A DNA stretch of 64,000 nt from contig NC_073346.2 of the NCBI RefSeq assembly GCF_027580225.2, forward strand, positions 9,078,001-9,142,000, given 5' to 3'. Under the pieces are notes generated by a model that worked only from the letters and a program-made list of their open reading frames with translations, had not been told where the DNA came from and made no database searches. Numbering within the stretch: position 1 is the stretch's first letter; each line of letters starts with the position of its first letter. The translations under genes and the position numbers were made by a program. Of this stretch, positions 13,601 through 28,600 are shown one piece after another. Source of the stretch: Misgurnus anguillicaudatus (Eukaryota > Chordata > Actinopteri > Cypriniformes > Cobitidae).

Positions 13601-16600
13601 ATTGTGCCTAAAATGCTCATAAAATATGATTTAGATTCTTAAGGCACCTTCCTTATTGGGGTAAATGAAGCATTGATATTGTTATACGTGCCCTGGTAAT
13701 ATTTAACATCTCACGTTTTGTTTTGCGTTGCAGTCTTTACACCTTTGATGGAGCTCTTATTACAGATGGGAAAGAATTGGAAAATGGACAATTTTATGTT
13801 GCCGTTGGCAGAGAGAAATTTAAAAGGCTTCCATATAGCGACCTCCTGTTTAGTAAGCCCATAGGCATGAAGAGAGTTAATGGGTAAGATAAACAAATCA
13901 CATTTTTTACTGGTTATTATGTTTGTTGTCATAAGCATAATGCAATCTGAATACAATTTTAGGTCAAAAGCAGCCTCATTACCACCTATATACAAATACA
14001 GAAGACAAAATGGAGATGTGAGTACAAAGAAGATGTTCACTATGGGCATGCATGTGAATAGTTTCATTAGTAAATGGTTTCATATATGTGTTGGCAGATG
14101 GGGAACCATGTCAGTAAGTCTGTGGTGGGTGGCAGTGAATGTGGACAGGACAAAAGCAGCCCTCCGGCACAAAGATCTAAAGAACAACTGTCCTCCATCG
14201 TCAGAGAGATTTCTCAGGCCAAACTCATGAACATTCGCAAGAAGAGGAGCGGTCTCACAGCATCTCAAGAGACTCATGATGATGGTAAGATATTAAACCT
14301 GTAACCTAATCTGGTTGATCTAAGTTGTACATGATCTGGTCTTGCACAGCCAGACTTTAGCACAAAGTCTGATCCACTTTGCTGCTCGTTTGAAACAATA
14401 GCCAAATATAAGTGAACATTTATTTGTTTTGCATGTGGTCAGAGCCGATCCTAGACTTCTGTCAGCATGTTAAAACCCCTTCGCTGTCTTTGCTTAAATG
14501 TAGCTATAAACAAAATGTTAACAAAAAACTTTATCTTGTACATTTGTATAAAGGGGATCGCACACCGGCCGCGCAGCTCAGCGCCGCGCAGCGCCGCGTC
14601 GCGTCGCGCCTAGGAGAACTCGGAGGTATTGTAAACAGGAAGTGCACATTAAATAGCGCGAGCTTCGTCAGATAGCGTCTACTTAAAAATGCAAAATATA
14701 CGTTAGCAGCCAATGTTACTTGTTAATGATTTGGGACACATATGATGTTATGTAATGTTAAACTATGTGAGTGGCGCTGTGTGGCGCGACAGGGATTTGA
14801 ACAACTTCCTGAGTCACAGCTGGGCGGCGCGGACAGGCGCCACCTGGCGGCGCCGGTGTGCGTACACTCATAGAAAACAATGTGTTACATTTTTTTAGAA
14901 CGGCGCGGCGCTGAGCTGCGCGGCCGGTGTGCGATCCCCTTAAAGCTGTATATGGAGGACCACAGGAGTCATGCAAAATGTAATAAAAGAACTTCAATAT
15001 TTAATAACTACAATAAAAATAGCAATTAATAGATTTGTTTAAAAATTCATTAATGAATCTAGAAATAAATAGACAAAGTTACAAAAAAATCATTATGTAA
15101 CATTTTATTATAGGAAATAAAAAGTGAGATTATAAAAATAATGTAGAAATGAAATATTAATCCATGAATACATAGTTCAGATTAATATAACAATTTACAA
15201 AAACAACATAAAACACTCAATAAGTTCATCATTTTAAATTGCATTTACAAATTCTTAATTAAATAATGGAATTTAAAAATGTATTTCAAAAAGCAATTTT
15301 AAAAAGAGAAATAAATAACTGGATTTATAAATTGAACTACAAATACAGGTTTAAATTAGGCGTTTCCGTTTAACATTTCTGTTTTCATTTTCCCGATGGT
15401 TCTCCTTATTCTTTTTGCTATTTGATTTGCTTTTCGTTTTAGCCTCTCTATTTAGCTTTTCCGTGACTCTTTGGGTCCTTGCAAATGGTCAGATGAGAAA
15501 TGCGAATAAGCTATGGCCAGGTGGATGTAACAAGCTCGCTGATTGGCTCTGATTGTACGTCATGCGCAGATTTATAGATCTCGGATGAGGAACCAAAGAG
15601 TCACGGAAAAGCTAAATAGAGAGGCTAAAACGAAAAGCAAATCGAATAGTTTATGCTTTCTGTAGCCCTAATGTCATATAAAAATACTATCATCATGATT
15701 TACTGATTTTATTGATTTATTCCTAAATGTCAGTTTCCACTTTCTCTCACGTACCCCCTGCAGTACCCCAAAGTACCCCTAGGGGTACGCGTACCCCCAT
15801 TTGAGAACCACTGGCTTAGAGGATTACTCCACTTTCATAAAAAAATCCCAATTAATTTACTCACCCCAATGTTATCCAAGATGTTTATGTCTTTCTTTGT
15901 TCAGAGATACATATTAGTACCAAAAAGTGCATATTTGTACGTCAAAAGTATATATTAGTACCAAATGTATACATATCTGTACCTAAATTGTACACTTTGT
16001 AGGATCTTTTTAAAGATACTGCCCCAGTGACAGCAAGGGACAATTTTTTGATAATTCTTCTGACAGTGTATGTTTAAAATATATTATAAAAGATCTTGGC
16101 AATGCCAAGGTCATGAGTTCAATTCCCAGTGAATGCAAAGTTAAATGCACTCGATAAAACTGTGAATGTAAATGTAACAAACTTTGTTGAAAAAAGGCTG
16201 TTTGTGAACTACTATATAAAAACACGACCCTGTTTCCTGGCAGTCTGGTAAAATCCTGAGCACCTGACATCTGGTATTTGCACAAAACCAACCAATCAGA
16301 TCAAAACTCAGCTCTTGCCAGTGTTGTGTGCAATATGTATGAGACAGTCTGAGAATAGACTGTCGGTGGTGGGTGGGTAGTCATGTCGTCTGATATTTAA
16401 AATGCCTCATGAGTCTACAAAACCAGACATTAAGCAGGTGTGAGGGAGCGATTATGTGCATGCAATGCTTTTGTCCATTATTGGTTTGTTTGCTTCAATA
16501 TAAAGAAGATAATTTGTCTTCCTTATTATATTTCTAGAGTCATTTTTGCTTTGCTTGTTAAACACAGACTGTGCAACAACTGTGCTTGGAGTGTGACTAA

Positions 16601-19600
16601 TATGCAAATTTGACATCTAATATGAGAATTGTAAAGGTGTCTGATGTTGATTTTCTAAGAATTGTGACTAAGCTATTGCCTTTTTTCTTGGCATACACTC
16701 TTATAAATAAAGGTGCTACGAAATGTTTATCACTGCCATCCCACAAAACCATTTTAGTTTCCCCAAAGGACCGTTCTGATCTTCTTTGTGTGTACCCACG
16801 TTTTATGGACTTAAGTTCTCAGCACTTGCTATTGTCTGGATAACGGTGATGTAATTCAGTGGTCCTTATATAATTTTCCTCTCTGACCAAGAGATGGCAC
16901 TGGTGGTCTGCGAGTGGGCTATGAGAGCCCGGCGTTCATGTGCTTGCCGTAGCACGAGAAGGATTACATCATCTACATCATCATCATCATCATGTTTCCT
17001 CAGATTGCAGCCCGAGGTGTACGTTGAGTGTCACGGCCGACTGCTCGCATCTCTGTCCTGAACATCTCATATACTCATATCTCATATGACGCCCTCGCAA
17101 AGATCACCCATAAATGCCATTAGTTACAGTCCAGATTACGAAATGTCTTTGATTCATGTTTGAATTGATATAGTAAAAAATAGAGGTTTGATAGCGAGTG
17201 GGTGTCACATTAGCGTTTGATCTGGAAAAGAGGACCGATGTAAGAGCTTCTCATTTATTACACTGTCCGTGTTCGCGCGTGTGTGTATTTGTGTGACTGT
17301 AGTTAGAAGAAAGCGTCTCTCCCTCATTAGCACTCTAGGGTTCTTGCTGGTACCCAGGTGGCTGATAGGAGCCTATTAAATCACCATGGTGATGAAGTAC
17401 ACAAAAGCACATCCATTCTGTAGCTTCTACTGACTCCAAACTCTCAGATGCGTTGTTGATTTCAGAGACCTCGTTCGTGAAACGCAAGCAGAATGAATAA
17501 ATTGTATATTAATGTACATTTCTGTACAATATTAATTGTACATTTCTGAGTAAGCTGTTCTTAAAAACATTTAAAACAGTGCCAGGAAAAATTTACAATC
17601 TGTATGTGTTATTCATAAAAAGGATTTATGTGTAAATTGTTCGTTTAAAGATGCTTGTGTAAATTGTACAAAAATATTTTGTGTAAAAATTGTGTAAATT
17701 GTTGTATATTTTGAATAGACTGTGATTAACTCTTTCCCCGCCATTGACAAGTTATCTCCTCAATTAAGAGTAAACATTTGCATGAAAAAAAAAGTGTTCT
17801 GATGAGTTTTTATGGTAATCACTAATACCGCGATTACTATATGCCGCCCTTTAACACAGTCTCACCCCATGTCGTCAATATTTGACGACACTTGACCATT
17901 CGTCAATATGTGACGCGGAGGGTATACCTTTCGCGTCATTTTTTGACGAACTGGGGACTTCAATACTATTACGTCCGTTGCATTCTCTTCTCCTATTTTC
18001 TTTCCATTTTTGCGTCGGTTTAGGGTTATATTACGCAAAATTAAACAGTGTACGCGAAATTAAACGGTGTATGCGAAATTAAACAGTTTTCGCCTGGCGT
18101 TGGGGTTAGAAACAGTTGTCACCTGGCGTTGGGGTTAGAGTTAGGTTTGGGTAGGGATGTCATTATCTAAATCTAACCCTAAACCGACGCGAAAATGGTA
18201 AGAAAATAGGAGAAGAGAATGCAACGGACGTAATAGTATTGAAGTCCCCAGTTCGTCAAAAAATGACGCGAAAGGTATACCCTCCGCGTCACATATTGAC
18301 GACATGGGGTGAGACTGGGTTGATATATATATATATATTATTATTTATTTATTTATTTATTTTTTATTTATTTTTTTTTTTTGAAGAAAAACTCCCATAT
18401 TTAAGAGTTCATAAGCAGAGAAAAAAATAAAGATAGGATGAAACTTTTTTCCCATTTTGTTTGTTTGTTTGTTTGTTTAATGTTTGTTTGAAAGCAGAGA
18501 GTGTTACCTTTCATTTGATATATTTGTATGTTTTTATTTTTTAGAAAAAATTCCTGGAAGCATTTGTAAAAATCACAAAAAATGTTGGCGGGCAACTTTA
18601 AAAAAAAAGGCTGGTGGGGAATGAGTTAAGAGCAGCGGAAAGCAAAAACAAGCCAAAAAGATGTTTACATGCAACGTCAAACTGGGGTAGTTGACAATGA
18701 TCTTGTTGTCCCGATTTCCAATTAGGCTTTGTACAATTCGATAATAACTCAATTTTAAAACACTGTTGCTTTATACGACTTCACATATTGTTGGGCTATA
18801 GAGCGTAGTACTGTACAGGTAGGTGTACTGTAAAGGCTAAACTTTTTTAGGTGTACGCGAGGGTCTGCGTACAGTGCACGTGACGCAATTTTCGTCATCA
18901 GAAGCATGCATGCATGTACGTGCACCGACGGATTTTTGAAACCCCATGTACATTTTATGCGTAGATGGTGTTTTTTATGCGAGAATGTAGTATGTAGCCC
19001 TGGATATGCATTGCATTTTGTCACAATTCACATGCGTCGAACGTCTGTGCACATGTATGAATCAAATAAACTATACTTTACAGTGCGTTCCACCGTGCAC
19101 GTAAGTAACCGTAAACGTAGGGTTGCCAACTGTTTCGTATTAAGGGCTTTTTATAGTTGTGCATAGGTTTTGCGTTTTCATTTATAGTTTTGCGTCTTCG
19201 TCCGCGTCGACGTGCAAACACAGATGCAGATCGCTGGTAGGCAGTATCCACACATGTAACCACAGTAGTAGTGCGACTGTCAATGAAGAAGCAATTTGGC
19301 CAGTTTAACCCACAAACGAAGAAACAGCAACTTGTTGTGTATGATTTGAGATGACCTGCAGTGACGGAAGTAAATAAACAGTGACTTTTGTTGCAGTTTG
19401 AGTTAAATCACCCCTCAACTTGGTCCATCTTTGTTCTCACTGTCGCAAACGGAAATACCTATGACGCAGTTTTTTTACTTGATGGGAAGGGTTTTAGTGG
19501 ACCAACCACACAGCTTGAGGTCCGCGTAGAACTGACACGTTGTTAAAATTTTGGCGAGGTGCATGTCAGACACTAGAGGCTACGGATAACCTATGGCGTA

Positions 19601-22600
19601 GCTATGGCGTAGACCTTACGCACGGCTATAAATTGGATTTAAAAATTATTTTGGGCCAAGTTGATTTGTCCTGTACATGACCTCCTGCATCACGTTTTTT
19701 GACTGCTACATTAATCTAACCAGTGACTGATACAAGAGGCTTGTTCGTTGTTCGACTTCATGTGGCGCCACAAGAACCGAGAGACAGATAACATCAAACT
19801 CCTGCGGTAGCCTACTTTGATGTCATCCACCTGTCGGTTCCAGCACTGCTGCATGAAGTTGAACAAGCAGCAACAGCAGCTCCTCACGACACATAGACCC
19901 CCTCAAGCACATTTACTATACGTAAGAGTTGTTATATAGTAGTTTATTTAGCTATTTGTGCATGTATAAGAATGGCATACATACAAAGCTCAGTCTCAAT
20001 TTAAAGATATTGCCGATCCAGACCTGCCCAATAAAATGCCTTAATCTGAAATGCCCCAAGACACTTCCAACTTTGCTAGGACATTCTTGCTCTTCTGTTT
20101 CACGTCTTGTAAGCAGGGCTTTGAACCATATTTTTTCCCCAATTGGTTCGTTCCGAACAGAAACAGTATTTTAATGTTTTCAGTTTTCGGTTCAACCCTA
20201 AAATTGAAGTTCCCGAACCGGTTAATAACGTTCCATAGCTTGTAGTCTCAGTATGAATGTATACTCAAACTGAGTAAAGATTGTTTTTTACAACTTTCCA
20301 GATTGTCCGACCTCCTCACTCACTTTCTTCCAAGCAAGATCCGTTTTATTCCTATTTCTATAAAAGTTGGAAGATGTGGTGTACAGCTCTGGGTGTACAC
20401 ATACCGTAACAATGATTTTGTCCTCCATTGTTGTTTCATATTTCCGCCTCAGCTCAGTACATCGTAATCATGTCACTACTAGAGTAAGCTCCTGATTGGT
20501 TAATGCGGCAGAAATATCAGCCAAAGTTCAGATTTTTTAACTCGAGCAAATCACACGTTACACTCGTCAAACGGCCAAAATGCTCAATTGTGTCATTCGT
20601 GCCACCTCATTCAAACTAATCACGCAGCAGGATGTCTATGGCGTCTTTGCATTGACTTAAGATGTAAATCACTCGCGTTTAGCGCTTCATTCGCGTCTGG
20701 TGTGAACGCACCATAAGAGTTATAAATTAATATTTAATTAGGAGATTTGTATATTTAACACTCTATATTCACACAAAACCATACCCGGCAGGCCACCTTT
20801 TGTCCCATTATTTCAGAGTGACGAAGTTGGCAACCCTAAGCACATCATGTAACATAACAGACTATACTCCGGGCTTAAGACTGTACCTTAAATGCATTCA
20901 ATGTCGAGAGCGAATCAGTTTTACCATATCAAATTTAAAATCAATGAAGTTTCCATTGCCGCAGGTTAAACGTCCCAGTGTGATTTGTTCATGGAGCGTG
21001 TAGGATTACAGAACATGTGTGTTTAAATGCCTGTGGTCTTTCTGCTGTATCATCTGCGCTCTCAAATGTGTTTTAAAGAAGCAGTGCTTTGCTTAAGACT
21101 TATTCAATTGTGCTCGCCACATTTTGGCTGCCTGTGATTGAGTTTGGGATGCCCGTGGGCTCATGTAATTTACTCACAGATAGTAGGAGTCAAGCGAGAA
21201 AGCAGGTTAAAGTCTGCAGTGAGTTATAGGGGTTATACAGTAGCATCACGCATGCGGTTTGCTATTGTGGGTCTGATTCATTATCTGTTATAAAAGCAGA
21301 AAAATACAAATCTGTGCCTGAATCTCTGTCTAAACTGTTGGGACTGGCATTACGTGGTGTGATCTCAAGATAAGTGAGAGAAGTAAGTGGGTGATTCTCA
21401 CGAAAACTTGGTTTTAAAAATGTCAAGCATGAAAATGTAAAAATTGCTTAAATTTACTTTTTTTCCCACCAGACATTGAAAAACAAAGTCTGGAGTAAAT
21501 GGGAACATTAATTTAAAAACTTTTACTTATCATTTAACACTTTTTGTAACATAATTTAAAAAATTAGTCCTAAAAAATCTCATTACCGCAACCGTCAGAA
21601 AACATCAACACTGACATATTTTCAAAATGACATGACAAATCTGAAAGAACATAATTTGGAGATTCTGCACATGCATTTAAAATCAAAGTATTATGCTTCT
21701 ATTAATTAAATTAACATTTAATAAGCATCTGTTGCGGTAATGATTATCAAAGTGTCGTGTAAGCATTCTGACAAGACAATATTTCAAATTAACTGTAAAA
21801 AAATGATCTTACCTGGTAGCCATCTTGAAGTTACTGGTCCATGTGCTTGGTCACTCAAAATCAAACTTTATTAAAATTCTGTATGTGTGCTTAAACTGTT
21901 CTCAAAAAGTGTTGCGAAGGATGAGAACATCAAGAATGGACACATCATTTTCCTAATTTTTCTTCATTATTATTATACATGAATATTCAGTAAATATTTT
22001 TTCTGTCATCTAAAGTAGTCTAGCAAAACATCCATGTATTTTTTTTCTTAATATTTTTGTGTTAATTTGATTGAATTACAACATAACGCATGTTCAAACA
22101 CAGCCGGACACATTGCGGTAATGAGAATTTCAGCAGAAAATGAGATAAAATGTACAATTATAAATTCTTATGTTGAAATCACACATTGTGCAAGGTAGAA
22201 CACAGTATTGTGTTAATTCTGATGCTTTTTAATGTTACTATATTACACATTTGAAAGCTAAAATCATTAGTGCCGTGGTGTTTCAATGGTTTCAAAGTGT
22301 TGACATGGCAAGTTAACTCAGATCGGACCAATAATCTGACAGCTCATCATCACATGATGGCTGTAGTAAAAAACAGTATTTACATTTTGTAAAAAAAAAC
22401 ATTTTTAATCCTTTGCTAACTTACTCCGTTCATCTCATCAAAACATCTCACATACAAAAACCTGTTTATCGATCTAGTCCCTAGATGACACCAGTCCTGC
22501 CTATACTTTTTATTCGCATTAAATATGCTTTTGTACTGTAAAATGGTTATAAATGGCATTTTAATTCATATCATTCAGTTATATTTTTTGAACTCTAATC

Positions 22601-25600
22601 AGGCTATCATTTATCTTAATATCTAATTAAAATCGAGCTAATATATAAATAAATGAATCTCAAATACATTCAAGACATTCATGTTTTTGTTCGGAATTCT
22701 TAAAAACGTCTTTTAATGCAGGCAAAACATTTGGCATCTCTCGTCCCGATGAACGTCCCTCTTTCATAAATAAACTGTGTAACAGAAAGCAGAAAACGAT
22801 GTGTTGGAATATAACGCATGCAAAGTGCATACATTTGAATATCAATGATTTGCAGAGGAAACGACACCATTAACAAGGAAGTCTAACAGATGGCACAAGT
22901 GTTAAGTGAATGTAGTGCAAATTCTCCAATCACGTCGCATAATGAAGTCAGAGAGATATAAGAGGAGAAAGAGAGGATGTGTGGATGCGCAGGAGAGAGA
23001 CGGGAGGGAAATTGCCACGGCTCTGCCCCACTCCAGTAATAACAGGGAGAGATCAGAGGAGCGTGGAGACGTATGAGAGCCACTGATGGCTTTCACACTT
23101 CAGTATCTCAGGGCTCCTGGTGACAATCCATCCACAATACTGTAATAATGCTGAAATAGGCCATTAAGGTGCCTCCCTTTCAGCCTCACTTCACTGATCA
23201 GAGCTCTTCCAGTGTGTTCGTGTGTACATGTGTGTGTGTGTGTGCGTGTGTGTTTGTGTGTGCGTGTGTGTGTGTGTGTGGTTCTTTGAACACCTCAGAA
23301 CAGACTGAGATGTGACAAGTGCTAAAGTCTCACTCGGTTGTAATTAGATCATGGCCTGCAGTGATGAGAGTAATGCAATATCTGAATCAGAGGCAGAGAC
23401 AAGAGAATAAAAGATGATTTAAAAGAGGCAGAGACATTTTTCTTCTGTTTTTTTATGAATGCCATTTTCTTGTCACACTTCTGTGTTCTGTACTTATAGT
23501 ATGTACAGTAATCTCATTAATATACACAGAGCTGGGCAGTAACGGATTACATGTAATCTGGATTACGTAATCAGATTCCAAAAATCAAACACTACATTTT
23601 AAAATACTCATAATCAGACTACTGTTACTTTTTTATGGATTACATGATTACTTATTATTCACACTATGCATGATGTTCACAATTTTGTAAATCTTTTTTT
23701 TTTACATTTTTCATAATAAATTTACCAACCGCTTATGTTAGACAAGATGTAAAATGGAGCAGCACTCAGCGTTTGATCACTGGAAGCAAAAACGTTGATT
23801 TGGGTAGGGACGCTAGCAATGATTTTGATCAAACAATGAATCTATATGTACATATAACCACTGATGTCAGTTTGTTTTTTATGTATTACTTATTTTATTT
23901 ACAATAAAGCAGATCTGGAGGAAATATTTTGGTTCAGTTTTTAACTTGCCATGCCAGATTTTTTACTGGCATCACAAAAAGTTACAATTAGCCAAAAATA
24001 ATAAATAAAATAGAATTATTGTATATTTGTTGTTTTTGGCCTGTAACTGGATGTATAGACACCATTTGATTTTTTTTTTAAAAACTTGCTGTTTAAAAAA
24101 ACACTTCCGTTTTATTTGTACAGTGAATTTTGTGAAATTCAATATTGTGTTTGCTATGTATCTGTTTTATTTACGTAAAATTAAGTAAATATGTTTTAAA
24201 TTCATGTGATTTTGTTTTATCCAGTATGGTACTATCAGTTGACACTAATAGCAAAGTAAATCAGTGTTAGTATTGTGAAGTATTAACCGTCCGTACATTG
24301 CACTTTAAAATGAGTTTTTAAGGCTCTTGTTGGTGAAATAGAATTAAATATATATATTTTTTCCCTTTTTATATATTTGAAATCAAATAAAATGTAAAAG
24401 TAATCTAAATGTAATCCAAAAGTAGTCAGATTACGTTACCAACGATGTGTAATTTCAGAGATTATATTACTGGCTACAAATTTTGTCATTTAATTCGTAA
24501 TCAGTAACATATTACAATTCATAAGTAATCTACCAATCTATGAGTGTACACATACATAGATTATATAAAAAGTAAAAAAATGACGATAAACACAGAGGAG
24601 AACAACACACGTAGACAGCTTAAAAAACATAAACCCTTTTATTTACATACAACTTTACATGCGTACAATTGCAGTAAATTCAACTTTGCATAAAGTCCTG
24701 TTTGAAGTTTATTCATTCATTTGCACTTGACCGTGTACTGAGAAATAAAGAGTCGATCTTTGTGACTGCAAAACTGATTTCAGTCACATGTAGTGAAACG
24801 AATCAAAAAACACAAAACAACACAAAGCAAAACAACACAAAAATGCAGATATGTGCAGTGCAGTTGTCAATCTACTGTAAAATAAAAATATGTGATCAGT
24901 CATACATAATCAACAAATGATTTTACATGATTTTCATTTTCTTAGAAAAAAATACCCCCATAATTTACTCACCCCCATGTCATCCAAGTTGTTTGTCTTT
25001 CTTTGTTCAGTCAAGAAAAATTTAAGTTTTATAGGAAAACATTCAAGGATTTTTCTCAATGTAATAGACTTCATTTGTTTCAATGCCGTTTAAAATTACT
25101 GTTTCAACGCAGCTTCAAAGGACTTTAATCTATCCCAAACGAGGCATAAGGGTCTTATCTAGCAAAACGATTGTCATTTCAGCAAGAAAATTAAAACACA
25201 TTTTTTATTTTTCTTCCCCAAAATTATCCTTATGCCTCAGTTTCAAAGGGTTATAAACGATCCCACCGCGTTGAAACCGTAAACTATTGAGGTCCAATTA
25301 AGTCCACTATATGGAGAAAAATCCTGAAATGTTTTCCTCAAAAACTTAATTTCTTCTCGACTGAACAAAGAAAGACATCAACATCTTGGGTGACATTTTC
25401 TTACAAAAAAGTGGGATAATCCTTTAAGGTAAGTTATTTAATTTTTTAAAGTTATAGCACTATGCAAAATGTAAAATTGTAATTTCAGTTTGATTTAAAG
25501 GTGCTTAAGAATGCATGTTCTTAATGTTAAATTGTTCTCTGATATCTACATAGAAGGAATCCTCTTAGAAAGGATTTACACATCTTTGTGCGTTAAGCTT

Positions 25601-28600
25601 TCAACACATTATGTGTAATTTTAACACATTATGGGCTCTATCATACACCCGGCGCAATGCAGTGCAAAGCGTGACGCAAGTGTCTTTTGCTAGTTTTCAC
25701 CCTGCGCAATTATCATTTTCACTTTTAGCGCCACGTTGTTTAAATAGCAAATGCATTTGTGCCCCCTTTTGCTCCCATGGGCGTTCTGGTCTGAAAACGA
25801 GGTGTGTACAGGCGCATTGTTGGCGCGTTGGTATTTTGAGGCCATTGACCAACAAAAACCTGGTCTAAAGTCTAAAGTCAATGGCGCACATGGCCGTAGC
25901 CAGCTATGAGGTCACAGAGGTCAGGACCTCGGTAATTTTTACATATAAAAAAATAAAATTTGAAGTTCTCTGAATGACTAATTCGTTTTTTAAAACGAAT
26001 CCGCATATAGAATTAAGTTTGGACACTTTACTGTATAGATTAGTGTAAAATGACGAAGATTGGCTTATGCTGTGACGGCGTGGGTACAGAATTTACAGTG
26101 TTGCCAGATCCTATTGTTAAAAATCCTCTTTAGACGTAGTGTTTTAGCAATTAATGTGACACTTTGACATTATCTATAAAGTGATTGTTAGGTGTAGGTT
26201 AGTATTAGCGTTTTATCTGATTTATTTCTGAAATACAAGGTTGGGACGAACTTTGTTTTTTAAGGCCAATTATTTTTGCTTGTTTTTCGTACTAAAATCT
26301 GGCAACATGGAAACTGAACGTTATCAAATAAGACGCATCATTCAGCGTGGGCAGGTTGCTGATACTAAATTCGGTAAGATAAAAGCAGTAATCATCATAA
26401 TTGTGTCTGTAAGAGTATCAACAACACTACTGAAAAACAGAAAATAACTCTGGAACAATTTTATTTAAATTGGGTTTAAATAAAATATGCCAAATATGTT
26501 AAAACACGTAGCGTAAAACGGTAAAGCTAATCTCAACAAAAACATAAGCATTAAGAATTCTGTTATTTCATTAAATTTAGAAGTTTAACAAAGCATGCTG
26601 AAAACAATAAGAGCACTAAACAAGGTCTTGTTTAAAATCTTGTAACGTTTTTGTTATATAATATTGCTTATTAAAATGATTACAAAAATAAACATTGTTG
26701 CATGAAAAAGTAATAAATAATCTAGCAGTCCCAGTCCATCCCCCAAAACAGAGAGTGTGAACCCAAAGTGTAAAAAGGTTAAGACAGAATATATTAGATC
26801 CCAGGTAAAAATAAAGTATGCTTCAATGTACTTAAACCACTTAAATACTAGCAAGTACATTTGTAAGTTATGTAAAGTTATGCTACAAATATGCTTATTA
26901 AAAGTAACCTGAAAAAGTTTACCTGAAAAAGTAAGAATACCAGTAACTAGATTTTTATTGAAATAAATGATGTCTCAAAATAACACTTAAATGTTCTTCA
27001 CTTAATTTTAAAAAGTATCAAAAACAAATGTGATATATAAGCCACAAAATGAGTGCACGAAAATAGTACATTTACTAAGTGTACTTAAAAAGTGTATTTT
27101 ATTTATGTGCATGTTTTTAGCTGGGATAGCATTTGTTAGCTCTTAACACCCCACCCTGGACCTCAGTAATTTTCAAACCCTGGCTACGGCCATGATGGCG
27201 CAATATGTTTTTTGTTATTTAAAGAGCACAGTATTAATATGCACCTATAAACGTGACGACAACGCATGTTTGCTTATCACATACATGAATGCGCAGCAGC
27301 ACAAAAACGCTTTTAAATATGAAAGATTAAAGGATTGAATGTAAAATATTATTCTGAAGTGACATAAATGAGGACTAATTATGAGACGTTAGAAGACAAA
27401 AAGAGCAGATTCAGATTGCCGTTCTAGTGCTGAAACGCTTTGGCTCTCAGCACGTTTGTAAATTCTTTATCTCTTGTTTGTATTTTTAGAGTACAAAGCT
27501 TTTCTTGCATATTTGCAAATTATTTTATGAGATTACAATGATTATGTAGGATATCAATACATTGACAGCAATTAAAAGCCTGCTACTTGTACTTCTTTGA
27601 CTGAAAGAAAACGACTTTTAAAGGTTTTAGACGGTGTGCCGTGCGCTTAAGACAATGCGCTTAGATCGTTAAAATAGGGCCCTATGTGTCATTTTGTGTT
27701 AAAATATAACACAAGTTGTGTTAAAAGTAAACGTGTAACAAAGCAACTTGAAGTAATATTTCAGCATGAAGCTCATTTGTAGAGTTTTTGGCAAAATAAT
27801 TATAAAAGTTGATTAGGTTTGACCTAAATGTCATACATTGTAAAAAAAAATTCTGCCTTAATGAACTTTAAGTTGAATTTCTAAATCTGAGTTGACTAAA
27901 TAAAAAAAAAAATTATTTGCTGCCTTAAAATTTTTTTTCAGCGTGATCACGCTGTATATGTGATAATGATGTGATAATGATAATGAATTACATTGTTAAC
28001 TTAATAAATTCAAGTATGTTAATAAAACATTAAAAGACAATACTATGCTGTGACAGCACTTGGATCTCTTACATTAAACCCTAGCTGTGTGTCCACATGA
28101 GCCTCATCAGACATACAACGGCACACCCCAAAAAAGGAATCGTACAGCAATAAATCATTCCTCTCTCTTTACTGCCTGACACATCTGACTTCAATGTAGG
28201 GCCGATGTAGAGGATGGGACACAGCTGTGCCAGAGATGGATGAGATCTAAACATATTTTTCATTAACACGTTAAATATTAATGTTTACAATTAAGCTTAG
28301 GGGTGGGGTATTGTTTGGTCTCGGATTAGTCCTAAGCTTGGATATATGAGATTTTGGGGGAAAAACTCTTTCTAGGAAAGATGGAATTGCGTGATTGGCT
28401 AATATTGGAGGCCCGTGTAACAGTTGCTGGGCGGAGCTTGGACAATTGCCTTCTTGGGTTTGCTGCTAGCTGGTAGCAGGGCTGTAATAGGAATCTCTAG
28501 TGTGCCCTGACAAATCAACATTAATGCATAAAAACACTCATTTGACTAAAAATGTGGACTGATTTACTGTAAAATCTTTTTAACAAAGAGAAGGAGGTAA

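Noticed and set aside
13711..14067. 118-residue - strand frame
   Set aside because: Antisense shadow of dcdc2 exons 5 and 6; no domain.
13880..14230. 116-residue + strand frame
   Set aside because: It reads through introns 5 and 6; only the SKAASLPPIYKYRRQNGD segment is real exon 6, and it switches out of the exon 7 frame.
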